Below are positions 34,498 through 45,483 of a stretch of DNA of 64,000 nt, piece by piece. The first letter of the stretch is position 1; the number at the start of each line of letters is the position of its first letter. The stretch is from positions 2,418,001 to 2,482,000 of the forward strand of contig NC_063435.1 of assembly GCF_020379485.1 (NCBI RefSeq). The letters are read 5' to 3'. The DNA comes from Brassica napus (taxonomy: Eukaryota > Streptophyta > Magnoliopsida > Brassicales > Brassicaceae). The notes beneath the pieces were generated by a model. That model was not told where the DNA came from, did not search any database, and worked only from the letters and a program-made list of their open reading frames with translations. Position numbers and translations under genes: made by a program.

Positions 34498-35697
34498 ATG
34501 TTGCCCTGCTGCCTCTCTACTAAAACAATATCAAGAGAGAGAAAAGGATGGAGAGAGAGAGAGAGACCTAGGGTTTACTACTATGATCAGAAGAAGTCAC
34601 CGTTTTGCAACAAGAGAAGAACCAATGATATTTCTTTGGATCTACAGATCGAGATTCTTAACCGGTTGCCTGCAAAATCCGTAGTTAGGTTTATGGTCGT
34701 ATCAAAATCATGGCAACAAATCATCCGCAGCAAGAGTTTCATCACATCGTTTCCCTTTCGACCCTTAACTCGACCTTTGCGTTTTTTACTTGCTTTATGC
34801 AATATAGAGGCCCAATCTGAACGCCTAAGTTGCAGCTTCTTCTCTTCTTCTTGGCTGTCTTTGTCATCAACATCAATATCAACCACTTTTCTATCCACAA
34901 TAACACTTCCCCGCAGTCTAACCTTGTGCCGTAGTTATTACGTTAATGGTTTGTTGAAGATTGGAGATAGCATATGTAACCCTTGCACCGGAAAGACCCT
35001 GGATTTACCAAGGCTAGTAGAAACAACACCAAGCCGACCCAGGTGGTTTTTCGGATATGATCCTGTCAATAATCAGTACAAAGTATTGTGCATCACACCA
35101 AATCTTGCAGGACACGCAAATCAGTTTCAGGTATTCACATTGGGAGCTAAACCTAAAACATGGAGATCTATCGGTTGTGGCATTCCTCACAGCACTTTTT
35201 CTGACGGTCTGTGTATTGATGGGTTTGTGTACTACATTGCAAGCACGGGCACAGACATGTGTGTGATGAGATTCGATTTGAAGTCTGAGAAGTTTGATAT
35301 CTTTGCTAGAGTATCTGAGAAATTGAAATCTTTGTTTTTTCCTGGCAACGGTTCTAGAAATTTGGTAAACTACCATGGCAAAGTAGCCATAGCCATTCGA
35401 TCTTCTCGCTCAGTGCCTTCAATTGATTTGTTCGTTTTCGAAGCAGGAAAACAGGATTACAAAGAGAAGTCTATAGATAATCTCCCCCCGCTTCATTTAC
35501 GTATGAAAGGTGTTATTAATCATACGGGTGGCATTATTTTTGCACCTAGCTATTTCGGTAGTGAGGTTACGCTTTTCCACCATGATCCCAAGGGAGCTCG
35601 TTTTAAGAAGATGGCGTTTGAAGTTGACGCAAAGCATGTTTGGCTTACTGTATCAAATTGTTACATGGGTTACGTAGAGAGTCTCATGCTGATGTAA
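34498..35697 (+). CDS. F-box and FBA-domain protein, cluster copy 1 (intronless)
   Basis: F-box proteins give substrate specificity to SCF ubiquitin ligases. The F-box reads [20 protein letters not shown], then [14 protein letters not shown], at about residues 49-85. The F-box-associated half has [17 protein letters not shown], then [14 protein letters not shown] and [11 protein letters not shown]; the protein ends GYVESLMLM. Sister copies start at ATG-ATC-AGA-AGA-AGT. Here that ATG is out of frame because one T was lost just after it. The open frame instead starts at 34498 in what is 5' UTR in the sisters, adding a novel basic N-terminus; total 399 aa. The exon boundary seen in copies 2, 4 and 5 is fused (CAG-GTATTC at 35128-35136). 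Confidence 0.85.
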   Translation: MLPCCLSTKTISRERKGWRERERPRVYYYDQKKSPFCNKRRTNDISLDLQIEILNRLPAKSVVRFMVVSKSWQQIIRSKSFITSFPFRPLTRPLRFLLALCNIEAQSERLSCSFFSSSWLSLSSTSISTTFLSTITLPRSLTLCRSYYVNGLLKIGDSICNPCTGKTLDLPRLVETTPSRPRWFFGYDPVNNQYKVLCITPNLAGHANQFQVFTLGAKPKTWRSIGCGIPHSTFSDGLCIDGFVYYIASTGTDMCVMRFDLKSEKFDIFARVSEKLKSLFFPGNGSRNLVNYHGKVAIAIRSSRSVPSIDLFVFEAGKQDYKEKSIDNLPPLHLRMKGVINHTGGIIFAPSYFGSEVTLFHHDPKGARFKKMAFEVDAKHVWLTVSNCYMGYVESLMLM

Positions 35698-36697
35698 GCT
35701 AGGGAGATTTATTATTTCCTTCGTTTGTTGTGGGATGTTACCACTACAGTTCATGTCTCTTATCTCAACATGTTATTCAATTCTCATTTGGTTGTATCCA
35801 ATCTTTCCTATATATTATTCAATTAAACTCGATATGTCGTTGCTAATAAGTGTTGCCTTGTACAATGCACAAGAGAGTAAAAAACATGGTGTCCAATAGC
35901 CTGTCCAGGCCACTGAAGCATATTTCGACCGTCGCATTACACAATAGTTCGTTGAAGACTAAAGCATGTCGTGTTACAAAAAAAAAAAAATAAAGCATGT
36001 CCTGGAGACCTGTGAACATATATACAAAAAAAAAACTTAATTATAGGTGAAATTAGAAGCTTTGCAAATTTTTAATATTTATGAAAAACCTTAAACTACA
36101 TTAATTTATAGAGCGATTTGTTGTGATAGCCTATCATGCAAACAAAAACAGCACTTCCACGCAACAATAGAAAAATCGAGATTGTGGGAATCAGGATCAA
36201 ACACCGTTCTCTTCAAAGTGGCCTTATGTATTATCTCTCTTTCAACTTCTTGCGGTTTTATCACCTTTCTACTAACTGTAGTTGCTAAGCAGCCTTAGTC
36301 AAAATTTGGATTTTGGTTCGTAGAAAGAGACACACAAATTTAATTTAGAGAGAAGGAAAGCTTTTCAGAGAAGTGTTTTTTTCTTGATTTAAATATAAAA
36401 CTAAAGTATTTTAATTTGATTTTAGACCGAAAACTTATCGAAATGAAAGTGGGAAGCCCATTAATCAATCATACTAATGGGGCCCTACTGCGTCTCTATT
36501 AAAACAACATCAAGAGGGAGAAAGAAGTAGAGAGAGAGATAGAGTGATTTACGACCATGATCAGAAGAACAACATCAAGAGGGAGAAAGAAGTGGAAAAC
36601 TTTTTTTTTTTTTTTTGCCATGTTATACGCCACAAAGCCACCGTAGACATTTTTGCCATGTTTTGCCATGATATTAAAACAACTAGGGTTTACGACC
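35698..36697. other. Copy 1 downstream flank and copy 2 upstream flank
   Basis: The downstream flank (GGGATGTTACCACTACAGTTCATGTCTC and onward) recurs after every F-box copy, so the duplicated unit includes it. Near 36500-36600 a block with ACATCAAGAGGGAGAAAGAAG is repeated, creating an extra upstream ATG-ATC-AGA-AGA at 36557 before a poly-T run. The real copy 2 start follows at 36698. Confidence 0.6.
35960..36001. repeat. Poly(A) mini-insertion with 11-bp direct repeats
   Basis: TAAAGCATGTC occurs at 35960-35970 and 35991-36001. The 20 nt between them read GTGTTAC followed by A only. The flank of copy 2 lacks it. Confidence 0.7.
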
Positions 36698-37979
36698 ATG
36701 ATCAGAAGAAGTCTCCGTCTTTGCAACAAGAGGAGAACCTATGTTGTTCCTTTGGATCTGCAGATCGAGATTCTTAGCCGGTTGCCTTCAGAATCCGTAG
36801 TTAGGATTATGCTCGTATCTAAATCATGGCGAGAAATCATCCTCAGCAAGAGTTTCATGAGGTTACGATCCTTGACTCAGCCTTTGCGTTTCCTACTAGC
36901 TTTACAGGATATAGATTACCAAACTGGACGCATAAATTGCAGCTTCTTCTCTTCTTCTTCTTTATCGTCATCATCAACATCGATATCAACCACTTTTCTA
37001 TCCACAGTAACTTTTCCTCTCCGTCGTCGAGCCTCGTACCCTAGTTATTACGTGAATGGTCTGATCAACATTGGTGAGTTCATATGTAACCCTTGCAACG
37101 GGAAGACCGTATCTTTGCCGAAGCTTGTCAAAATAACAGCTGCTAGTAGACGAAGGATAACCGAGCGATTTTTTGGATATGATCCTGTCAATAATCAGTA
37201 CAAAGTATTGTGCATCACCATGCATCCTGTAGGACGAGCAACACAGAGTTATTTTCAGGTATTTTCTTTTAACTAAATGTAAAATTAATCAAACAAAAAA
37301 AAAACATTACGGCCAAAGATCATCTAAGCTGATGGTTTTTATATTACATTTCGCATATACATTTTCCCAGAATTTAGTTTTTTCGAAAACCAAATTTGTA
37401 ACCTTTCAGGTATTCACATTGGGAGCTAAACCTAAAACATGGAGATTCATCGATTGTGGCATTCCTCACACAACTTTGTCTAAAGGTCTGTGTATTGATG
37501 GGTTTGTGTACTACATTGCGAGGACGGACGCAAGAATGATGTGTCTGATGAGATTCGATTTGAACTCTGAGAAGTTTAATATCTATGCTAGAGTATCTGA
37601 GGAAATGAAAGCTTTGTATTTTCGAGACAACGGTTCTAGAACTTTGTTAAACTACCATGGCAAAGTAGCCGTAGCCATTCAGCCTTCTCACTCAGTGCCT
37701 TCAATTGATTTGTTCATTTTCGAAGCAGGAAAACAGGATTACAAAGAGAAGTCTTTCGATAATCTTCCCCAGCTTCATTTGCGTGTGAAAGGTGTTATTA
37801 ATCATATGGGTGACATTATTTTTGCACCTAGCTGTTCCGAAGGTGATGATATTGTTATTATCCACCATGATCTCAAGGGAGCCAGTTTTAAGAAGATGAA
37901 GTTTGAAGTCGCAAATCATGATTGGTTTAATGAATCAAATTATTTCATGGGTTACGTAGAGAGTCTTATGCTGATTTAA
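36698..37979 (+). CDS. F-box and FBA-domain protein, cluster copy 2 (one intron)
   Basis: Exons 36698-37258 and 37410-37979 give 376 aa. The start [20 protein letters not shown] is shared with copies 4 and 5. The F-box is [20 protein letters not shown], then [15 protein letters not shown] Ser-rich linker precedes the FBA part ([31 protein letters not shown]). It ends GYVESLMLI. The 151-bp intron starts GTATTTTC and the next exon starts GTATTCAC, each after CAG. No lesion is seen, so this is one of three apparently intact genes of the cluster. It probably acts as a substrate adaptor of an SCF complex; the target is unknown. Confidence 0.88.
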
Positions 37980-38256
37980 GCTGGGGAGAGTTATCATTTT
38001 TTTTGTTTATTGTGGGATGTTGCCGCTACCGTTCATGTCTTTTGGTTCCATTTACTCTTTCCTATATATTATTCTTCTAAACTCGAGATGATGTTCCTAA
38101 TAAGGTTATGCCTTGTACAATGCACAAGACAGAAAAAAAAAAACGTTGTCTCCAATTGCTTGTCCAGGCCTTTAAAGCATATTTCAACCGGCACATTACA
38201 CAGTAGTTCGTTGAAAACTGAAGCATGATCTGGCGACCTGTGAACATATATATATA
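37980..38256. other. Copy 2 downstream flank
   Basis: Recurrent F-box downstream flank, including CCTTGTACAATGCACAAGA and a CTGTGAACATATATAT end where a Helitron is inserted. No gene. Confidence 0.6.
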
Positions 38257-39092
38257 CTAGGAGTTTTCCAGCGCCATGTGCAGAAATAGTAATTTTAACA
38301 TAACATTTTTTATTTCAAAAAAAATTTTGATTTATATTTCAACATTATTAATTTATATTTCAACTTCAATAGTTATAAAAAATCATAAACATATTTTTGT
38401 AATCTTATTTCTTTTGATTTGGTATAAATATTTAAATTTTATTTTATTTAAATTTTAATAAAGATAAAATTAGATTTTATAAAAATAGTTTTAATTATAT
38501 TAGTGTGTTTAATGATTAGTTATTTTAAATATATATATATATATATATATATATTCCCATCTAATTTTAAATATATACATATATATTTACATATAAATAT
38601 AAATTCTAATAAATTTTAAATTCTGTTTGTTTTAGTTAAACTGATAAATCTTTTTGTTAATTTAAATGATGAAGATGAACAAATAAATTTAAATAATGTT
38701 TAAATATTTAACTATCAATTTTTTTTTGGATTAGTGTTACTTTATTTAGTTTATTTTTATTAATGTGAGATACATATATACGTATATATTATTATTTTAA
38801 TTGGGATATATGAATTACTAATATATTTAATAGTTTACCATAAATAAATATTTATATGGAAAATTGACATTAATGATGATATATGAGTTATTTTTGTTAC
38901 CATATTTAAAATCTCTGCAAAAAAATTTAAATTTTTATAAGGAAATTTTACATCTCACAATTAATATGATGCCATGTCACTATTTTTTAAAACCATGTCA
39001 TCAATTATAAATGCCATGTCATCTTTTTTTCAGCGAGAATGATTGTAGTGACGACATGTGTATAAATCACTTCGCAAATATAGTCTAGGGGA
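38257..39092 (-). mobile_element. Non-autonomous Helitron, reverse strand
   Basis: Read on the minus strand, the element begins TCCCCTAGACTATATTTGCG after host A and ends CTCCTAG before host T, length 836 bp. The start resembles common Brassicaceae Helitron ends. The repeated 'CATGTCAT' segments near 38970-39020 are typical of that family. The 3' hairpin is degraded (GCACATGGCGC region). No coding sequence. Sister F-box flanks run through this site without it, which supports both ends. Confidence 0.7.
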
Positions 39093-39118
39093 TATATAAA
39101 ACATAAAAAAAAACCTTA

Positions 39119-39502
39119 GGCCTTGATTGGTAGAGCATTGTCATTAGCATTATGCTTTACATTATCCAATCAACATTTGTTAGAAAAGCATTTGGAGAAG
39201 CATTTACTAAATAGTAATGCTGTTCAATTGCTCTCTAGCAAATGCTCTCATATGAAGCTTTTAGAAGAGCATTTGCATTTATAATTTATAAAATTAATGA
39301 AAATATTTTTTAAAATTACTAAATAAAATAAATAAATTGTATATCGTTTTAATTTGATATGTTAATATATATATATATATATATATTAGAAATATATTCA
39401 TTAAAAATAAATAAACAATTTAGCAAAAACATACGACTCCTACATCATATTTTTTTATAGCATACAACTACTGCTAATGCTAATGTTGTACCAATCAAGA
39501 CC
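39119..39502. mobile_element. Tourist-like (PIF/Harbinger) MITE
   Basis: The left end reads GGCCTTGATTGGTAGAGCAT. The right end, reverse-complemented, reads GGTCTTGATTGGTACAACAT. Both are flanked by TTA (39116-39118 and 39503-39505), the expected 3-bp target duplication. Length 384 bp, AT-rich, no coding capacity. Confidence 0.88.
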
Positions 39503-39556
39503 TTAGTGTATGTTAAATAGAAACTTTACTAATTTTTAATATTATTAAAAACAGTA

Positions 39557-39802
39557 GAGCACAATCATTGCAGGTTACAAAGGACGTTACAAATGAGGTT
39601 TTAATGGTTTGGATCCCACAAAATGACAATAACCGGTTGCAAAAGGTGTGAAAGAAGAAACGATCGTGATGGGTTTTTTCAACTGTTCGCGGGCCCCACC
39701 GACACGTGGCGGCCCGCGATTGGTTACCTTTTTAATATTTTTTTTTAAATCAACCAAAAAAAAATTAGAAACCCAAAAAGGATTTCACCGATAATGATGG
39801 TC
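39557..39802. mobile_element. Harbinger-type MITE sharing TIR with the 47 kb element
   Basis: The right end, reverse-complemented, is GACCATCATTATCGG, nearly the terminus of the PIF/Harbinger element at 47128 (GAGCATCATTATCGG). The left end is GAGCACAATCATTGCAGG. TTA follows the right end; GTA precedes the left end, so the target duplication has one mismatch. Internal GACACGTGGCGG...GCGATTGGT is shared with the MITE at 52527-52789. Length 246 bp. Confidence 0.7.
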
Positions 39803-41016
39803 TTAGACTACATTAATTTATAGGCGGATGGATGTGATATAGATATCAGGAAAAAAATTATATTTTGCAGTGTAATGATAAATCGTCGCTTTTCTCTCAT
39901 GTAGACTCTAAGGTTCTAAGTTGGATGGTTAGAACATCCTCTTAAAATCATCTTAATAAGACATTATAGCTTTTGATGTAGAAAAAAGAAGAACACAGGC
40001 TTTACAACCATGATCCAATATAACACTCTGCATATTTTACCTGAATTCAAACTTTACAAAACTTGTCATCTCAATGGTTTGGGAGGATAATCAAAGGAAT
40101 CCCAATTCACAAAGACCAAAAGGCACCTCAGCTCACAAAATGCATTAGTTTCAACAATGAACTTCAACTTGGACGAAGAACCAATTACTTTTTTTTGAGG
40201 GAATACCGGAACAAGGCTTCTGGTTAGCCGTATGAGAAACAGTGTTGACGAATACTAATCTTAAATCATGAAAAATACTAATCTCAAATCAAACTAATCA
40301 AACTGCACCGGTTGCACGTCTCAGATTGTGTGTATATTTTATCTGAGATCCAGTAAGATCTTTATTGTTGAACCCTAGTATACAAAATATATGAAAAAAA
40401 AACTTAATTAAGACTGAAATAGAAAATGTACAAATTTTTAAATATATGAAAAAACTTAATTAGGAGTAAAATATAAAATGTAATTTTTAAATATATGAAA
40501 AAAACTTAATTAAGAGTGAAATAGGAAATGTACAAAATTTTAAATATATGAAAAACTTAACTAAGAGCGAAATAGAAAGTTTAAAAAATTTAAATATATG
40601 AAAAAATTAGTTGAGAGTGAAATATAATATGTACAATTTTTTAAATATGTGATAAAACTTAATTAAGATTGAAATAGAAGATGTACAGATTTTTCAATAT
40701 ATGAAGAAAAAAAAACTTAATTAAGAGTGAATAGAAAATGTACAAAATTTTATATATATGAAGGAAAAAAATCAATTAAGATTGAAATAGAAAATGTACA
40801 AAATTTAAAAAGTATGAAAAATCTTAAAACTATAATTTATATAAAAAAAAATAGAGTACCTTTTATTTGATTTTAAACCAGAAACCGAGTTATCCAAACC
40901 AAACCGAATGGAAGTGGGAAGCCCATTTAACGATGATGCGGCCCTGCTGCGTCTCTATTAAAACAATATCAAAGAGGAAAGAAGATGTAGAGAGAGAGAA
41001 CTAGGGTTTCCAGACC
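39803..41016. other. F-box copy 3 upstream flank
   Basis: About 39885-40370 matches 52800-53160 (TTCTAAGTTGGATGGTTAGAA...ACTCTGCAT...ACCTGAAT), so this flank was duplicated together with copies 3 and 6. It contains the minisatellite described next, then GGAAGCCCATTT and the CTAGGGTTTC leader common to the cluster. No gene. Confidence 0.6.
40384..40830 (+). repeat. AT-rich minisatellite, about eight units of 50-60 bp
   Basis: The unit is ATATATGAAAAAAACTTAAT followed by TAAGAGTGAAATAGAAAATG and TACAAATTTTTAA. About eight diverged copies run head to tail. A single copy of the unit is present in the flanks of copy 1 (about 36026) and copy 6 (about 53166), so it was amplified only here. Confidence 0.8.
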
Positions 41017-42102
41017 ATGAGTCTCCATCTTTGCGACAACGTTGTTCCTTTGGATCTGCAGATCAAGATTCTTAGCCTCCTGCCTTCAAAATCCCTAGCT
41101 AGGTTTATGACCGTATCTAAATCATGGCAAGAAATCATCAGCAGCAAGAGTTTCATCAGATCGCGATCCTTGACTCATCCTTTGCGTTTCCTCCTCGCTT
41201 TATACGATACAGATTACGAAACTGATCACATAAGTTACAGCTTCTTCTCTTCTTCGTCGTCATCATCATCGATACCAACCACTTTTCTATCCAAAGTAAC
41301 TTTGCCTCTCCATAAAACCTATTACCCTACTTATTACGTTAATGGTTTGCTGAACATAGGAGAGATCATATGTAACCCTTGCACCGGAAAGACCGTATAT
41401 TTACCAGAGAATATTGTCTGCGGAAGAACAGGCACAGCCGAGCGCTTTTTCGGATATGATCCTGTCAATAACCAGTACAAAGTATTGTGTCTCACCCCGT
41501 ATACTGAAGGAGACACAAAAACGAATTACGTTCAGGTATTCACATTGGGAGCTAAGCCTAAAACATGGAGATTTATCGATTGTGACATTCCTCACATAAC
41601 TTGGTCTGACGGTCTGTGCATTGATGGGTCTTTGTACTACATTGCCAGCCTGGACAAAGGAATGTGTCTGATGAGATTCGATTTGAACTCTGAGAAGTTT
41701 GATATCTTTGCTAGATTATCTAAGAAAATGGATACTTTGTTTTTTCTTGACGAAGGTTCAAAAACTTTGATAAATTACCATGGCAAAGTAGCCATGGCCA
41801 TTCGACCTTCTTACTCAGCGCCTTCGGTTGATTTGTTCGTTTTCCAAGCAGGAAAACAGGATTACAAAGCGAAGTCTTTTGATAATATTCCCCAGCTTCA
41901 TTTACCTATAAAAGGTGTTATTAATCATATGGGTGACATTGTTTTTGCACCTCTCCATTCCAGAATTGAGGTTAATGTTATCCACCACGATCTCAAGGGA
42001 GCTAGTTTTGAGAAGATGAAGTTTGATGTTGACGCAAAGAGTGGATTGGAATTTAGGTCAAATTATTTCATGGGTTACGTAGAGAGTCTTATGCTGCTGT
42101 AA
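41017..42102 (+). CDS. F-box and FBA-domain protein, cluster copy 3 (intronless)
   Basis: One exon, 361 aa, no lesion. It starts [18 protein letters not shown], shorter than copies 2, 4 and 5 because ATG-AGT-CTC is used after loss of the ATC-AGA-AGA codons. The F-box is [20 protein letters not shown], then [14 protein letters not shown]. The FBA part has [33 protein letters not shown] and [11 protein letters not shown], ending GYVESLMLL. The junction where copies 2, 4 and 5 have an intron is fused (TTCAG-GTATTC at 41531-41541). It is a presumed SCF substrate adaptor; the target is unknown. Confidence 0.9.
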   Translation: MSLHLCDNVVPLDLQIKILSLLPSKSLARFMTVSKSWQEIISSKSFIRSRSLTHPLRFLLALYDTDYETDHISYSFFSSSSSSSSIPTTFLSKVTLPLHKTYYPTYYVNGLLNIGEIICNPCTGKTVYLPENIVCGRTGTAERFFGYDPVNNQYKVLCLTPYTEGDTKTNYVQVFTLGAKPKTWRFIDCDIPHITWSDGLCIDGSLYYIASLDKGMCLMRFDLNSEKFDIFARLSKKMDTLFFLDEGSKTLINYHGKVAMAIRPSYSAPSVDLFVFQAGKQDYKAKSFDNIPQLHLPIKGVINHMGDIVFAPLHSRIEVNVIHHDLKGASFEKMKFDVDAKSGLEFRSNYFMGYVESLMLL

Positions 42103-43253
42103 TTAAGTTAGAGAGAGTTGTTATTATTTCCTTCGTTTGCTATCGGATGTTGCCATTACAGTTCATGTCTCTTGTCTAAACATGTTATTCTCTTTTGTAT
42201 GCATACAAATCTTTCCTATATATATATTCAGTTAAACTCGATATGTTGTTGCTTATAACTTTTGCCTTGCACAATGCAGAAGAGAGTAAAAAGCATGGTC
42301 TCCCATGGCTTGTCCAGGCCACTAAAGCATATTTCGACATCACATTATTACAATAAGTTCGTTGAAGACTGAGCATGTTTAAAAAAAAAAAAGACTGAGC
42401 ATGTTTGGAGACTTGTGAACATATATACAAAATAAAAAACCTTGATTAAAAGCGAAACAGAAACTTTACTAAATTTATAATATTAATAATAAAAAACCTT
42501 AAACTGCGTACATTAGTTTATAGATAGAGTAAATTGGTGTAATATAACTAACTATGAGGAAGAAAGCACCAATTCCACACGGATTCTCTTGCCGAGGGAT
42601 TCTAGTGAATTGACCATGACTTTCTCTCTCTAAATCCTCCCAAAAACTAATTTCATATTTGCTCTGTTTGGTGGCCGGGGTCCTCTCTTCCGCCTGTCAC
42701 CATCCCCTTTCTCTATATTTCACTTTCCACCTCCTTCCCTCACTATCTCTTTTATCCACTTTTATATACTTGCTTCTCTGGATCTCCACTAGGTCTCTTC
42801 TGTTTCGCCAGCGGTTTTAAACGAGTAACCGAGTGTCGTTAGTGTCTTCGTCGTCTCTAGAGGAGCGGTGAATTGCTGGTTTCGTTTGGTTAGCTGAAGG
42901 GTCCCCTCCCCTAGGGTTGTTTCTTTCGTTGTACTCTGCCTCTTGGACGCTTTCTTAGCATACCTTCTACGAGATGTAGCTGGAATAGAGAGTATAAACA
43001 GTTGCCTACATTTCAAGAGACTACTTGTGTTTCAATGAATGCTTTTGTTTATGACCTTTTGGATCTATAAGTACTTCCTCCTTGAGCTTAACCATGTGTT
43101 TAAGATTTTTTTGTGAGGTTTTCTGATAACTTTTTTGTTAAGTTCAAATGAAAGTGGGAAGCCCATTAACAACTTTAATGCGACGTGCTGGCTCTAATAA
43201 AAAAATACCAAGAGAAAAAACATTGTAGAGTGAGAGAACTAGGGTTTCCGACC
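42103..43253. other. Copy 3 downstream and copy 4 upstream flank
   Basis: Recurrent F-box flank to about 42560. Then about 600 bp of unrelated DNA not seen in other copies: a CT-rich stretch at 42700-42790 and an open minus frame at 42789-43016 without domains. The usual GGAAGCCCATTA leader returns at about 43155. No supported gene. Confidence 0.5.
42367..42406. repeat. Poly(A) mini-insertion with 14- to 16-bp direct repeats
   Basis: GACTGAGCATGTTT occurs at 42367-42380 and 42393-42406, separated by 12 A. Counting the preceding AA the repeat is 16 bp. The place corresponds closely to the poly(A) scar in the copy 1 flank (35960), but the duplicated sequence and breakpoint differ. Confidence 0.7.
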
Positions 43254-44516
43254 ATGAGAAGAAGTCTCCGTCTTTGCAACAAGAGGAAAACAAATGTTGT
43301 CCCCTTGGATCTACAGATCGAGATTCTTAACCGCTTACCTGCAAAATCCCTAGTTAGGTTTATGGTCGTATCCAACTCATGGCAAGAAATCATCCGCAGC
43401 CATACTTTCATCAGATCATTTCCCTTTCGATCATTGACTCAGTCTCAGCCTTTGCGTTTCCTCCTCGCTTTGCACGATAAAGATGACCAAACGGGACGCC
43501 TAAGTTGCAGCTTCTTCTCTTCTTCTTCTTCTTCGCTATCGTCGTCCTCAACATCAATATCAACCACTTTTCTATCCAAAATAACATTTCCTCTCCGTTG
43601 TCGAGCCTCGTACCGTAGTTATTACGTTAATGGTCTGATGAACATGGGTGAGATCATATGTAACCCTTGCACCTGAAAGACCATATCCTTACCAAGGGAT
43701 AAAAGACCAGCCTTCTCCACACGCTTTTTCGGATATGATCCTGTCAATAATCAGTACAAAGTCTTGTGCATCACCCCGCATCGACTCTCAACACAGCATG
43801 ACTTTCAGGTTTTTTTTTTAATTGAATGTAAAATTAATTAAACAAAAATAAAAGATTTTTACAGACAATGTTTTTTCTTTACATTTCTCAGGTGTTTTTT
43901 TCCATAATTTATCTTGTAGAAAATCAAATTTGTAACCTTTCAGGTATTCACATTGGGAGCAAAACCAAAATCATGGAGATTTATCGATTGTGACATTCCT
44001 CACCGTACCTGGTCTAACGGTCTGTGTATAGATGGTTCTGTGTACTACATTGCGTACACGGGCGCAGTAACTATGAGTCTGATGAGATTTGATTTGAACT
44101 CTGAGAAGTTTGATATCTTTGCTAGAGTATCTGAAGAAATGAAAGCTTTTTGTTATTTGGAGAACGGTTCAAGAACTTTGATAAACTACCATGGCAAAGT
44201 AGCCACAGCTATTCAAACTTCTTATGAGCCACCTACAATTGATTTGTTCATTTTCGAAGCAGGGAAACAGGATTACAAAGAGAAGTCTTTCGATAATCTT
44301 CCCCAGCTTCATTTGCGTGTGAAAAGTGTTATTAATCGAGCGGGTGATGACATTATTTTTGCTCCTCACCATTCCAGAAGTGTGGCTACTGTTATCCACC
44401 ACGATCTCAAGGGAGCTAGTTTTAAGATGATGAAGTTTGAAGTTGACGTTAAGGGAGATTGGTTTACTGAATCAAATTGTTTCGTGGATTACGTAGAGAG
44501 TCTTATGCTGCTGTAA
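43254..44516 (+). pseudogene. F-box/FBA pseudogene, cluster copy 4
   Basis: Begins [20 protein letters not shown]. The F-box is intact ([20 protein letters not shown], then [14 protein letters not shown]). At 43674-43676 the codon that is GGA (Gly) in sister copies (CNPCTGKT) is TGA. This stop removes the whole FBA domain. The rest remains in the expected arrangement: intron 43809-43943, then exon 2 43944-44516, ending [13 protein letters not shown] DYVESLMLL. Only this one stop was noticed in the coding parts read, so the loss looks recent. A short F-box-only protein of 140 aa could still be made. Confidence 0.85.
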
Positions 44517-45483
44517 GCTAGAGAGAGTTGTTATTATTTCCTTTGTTTGATGTGGGATGTTCCCAGTACATTTCATGGCTCTTGTCTCAACATATTTGTT
44601 CTCTCATGTTCGCATTCACTCTTTCCTCTTTTCAAATTTCTATTTATATATGCACTACAAGAAAAAGTTCATATACCGAGGGCACATATTATCGGACAGT
44701 CGTCGTATTCCAATAACTCCGGCACACTTCCGAGAACCAAAAATTTGTCGGACTTTGAGCGTCGGAAATCAGTGTATGTCGTCAAGTCCTCGAAAGGTTC
44801 CGACTTCCGACAAATACTTAATTTTTCGTAACGTTCTCGGAATTGGTTGTCGGAACTCGATATGTTGTTGCAAATAAGTTTTGCATTGTACAATGCACAA
44901 GAGAAGAAAATAAATGGTCTCCAATGGCTTGTCCAGTCCACTAAAACATATATATTTCCACCGTCACATTACATGTCTGGATCCTGTGAACATATATATA
45001 TTAAAAAACCTTTGTTAAAGGTGAAAAAACGTTACTAGTATTCAATATTGATGAAACCTTAAACTACATTAATTTATAGAGCGAATTGGTGTAATATACA
45101 CCTATCATGAAGAAAGAAGCACTCCCACGCAACTATAGAAGCAGGATATGTTGAGTCAGGATCAATCACTTAATTCATCTTTACTATAACTTCTTTTTGA
45201 ATTGAAACGTGCATCCTTAACATCTTTCTATTCTTAGGTGCAAAGTAGTCTTAACCGAAATTAGGATTTTGGTTCTTAGAGAAGGATTCAAGAAAACTTT
45301 TAAAAGAAGTGTTTTTTTTTTAAAAGAAAAAGTTATATATAGAACTATAGAGTATTTTGTATATGATAGACCCAAATCGAAATGAAAGTGGGAAGCCCAT
45401 TAGCCAATGCCGCACTGCTACCTCTGTTAAAAGTTAAAACAATTTCAAGAGGATTCACAAAGAGAGAACTAGGGTTTCCGACC
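44517..45483. other. Copy 4 downstream and copy 5 upstream flank
   Basis: Recurrent F-box flank interrupted by a CACTA-type fragment at 44653-44853, then the leader of copy 5. Overlapping open frames near 44550-44880 are chance frames across the CACTA piece. No gene. Confidence 0.6.
44653..44853 (+). mobile_element. Single-ended CACTA (En/Spm) terminal fragment
   Basis: It starts CACTACAAGAAAAAG, the classic plant CACTA terminus. Subterminal TCGGA/TCCGA-type motifs follow in both orientations (ATCGGACAG, TGTCGGACTTT, TTCCGACTTCCGAC, TCTCGGAATTG, GTCGGAACTC). Comparison with sister flanks places the insert between ...TATATATG and AACTCGATATG. No matching TTCTTGTAGTG end is present, so the other end is deleted. 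Confidence 0.75.

Noticed and set aside
42789..43016. 75-codon minus-strand frame between F-box copies 3 and 4
   Set aside because: No domain and not repeated in other cluster flanks; insufficient support.
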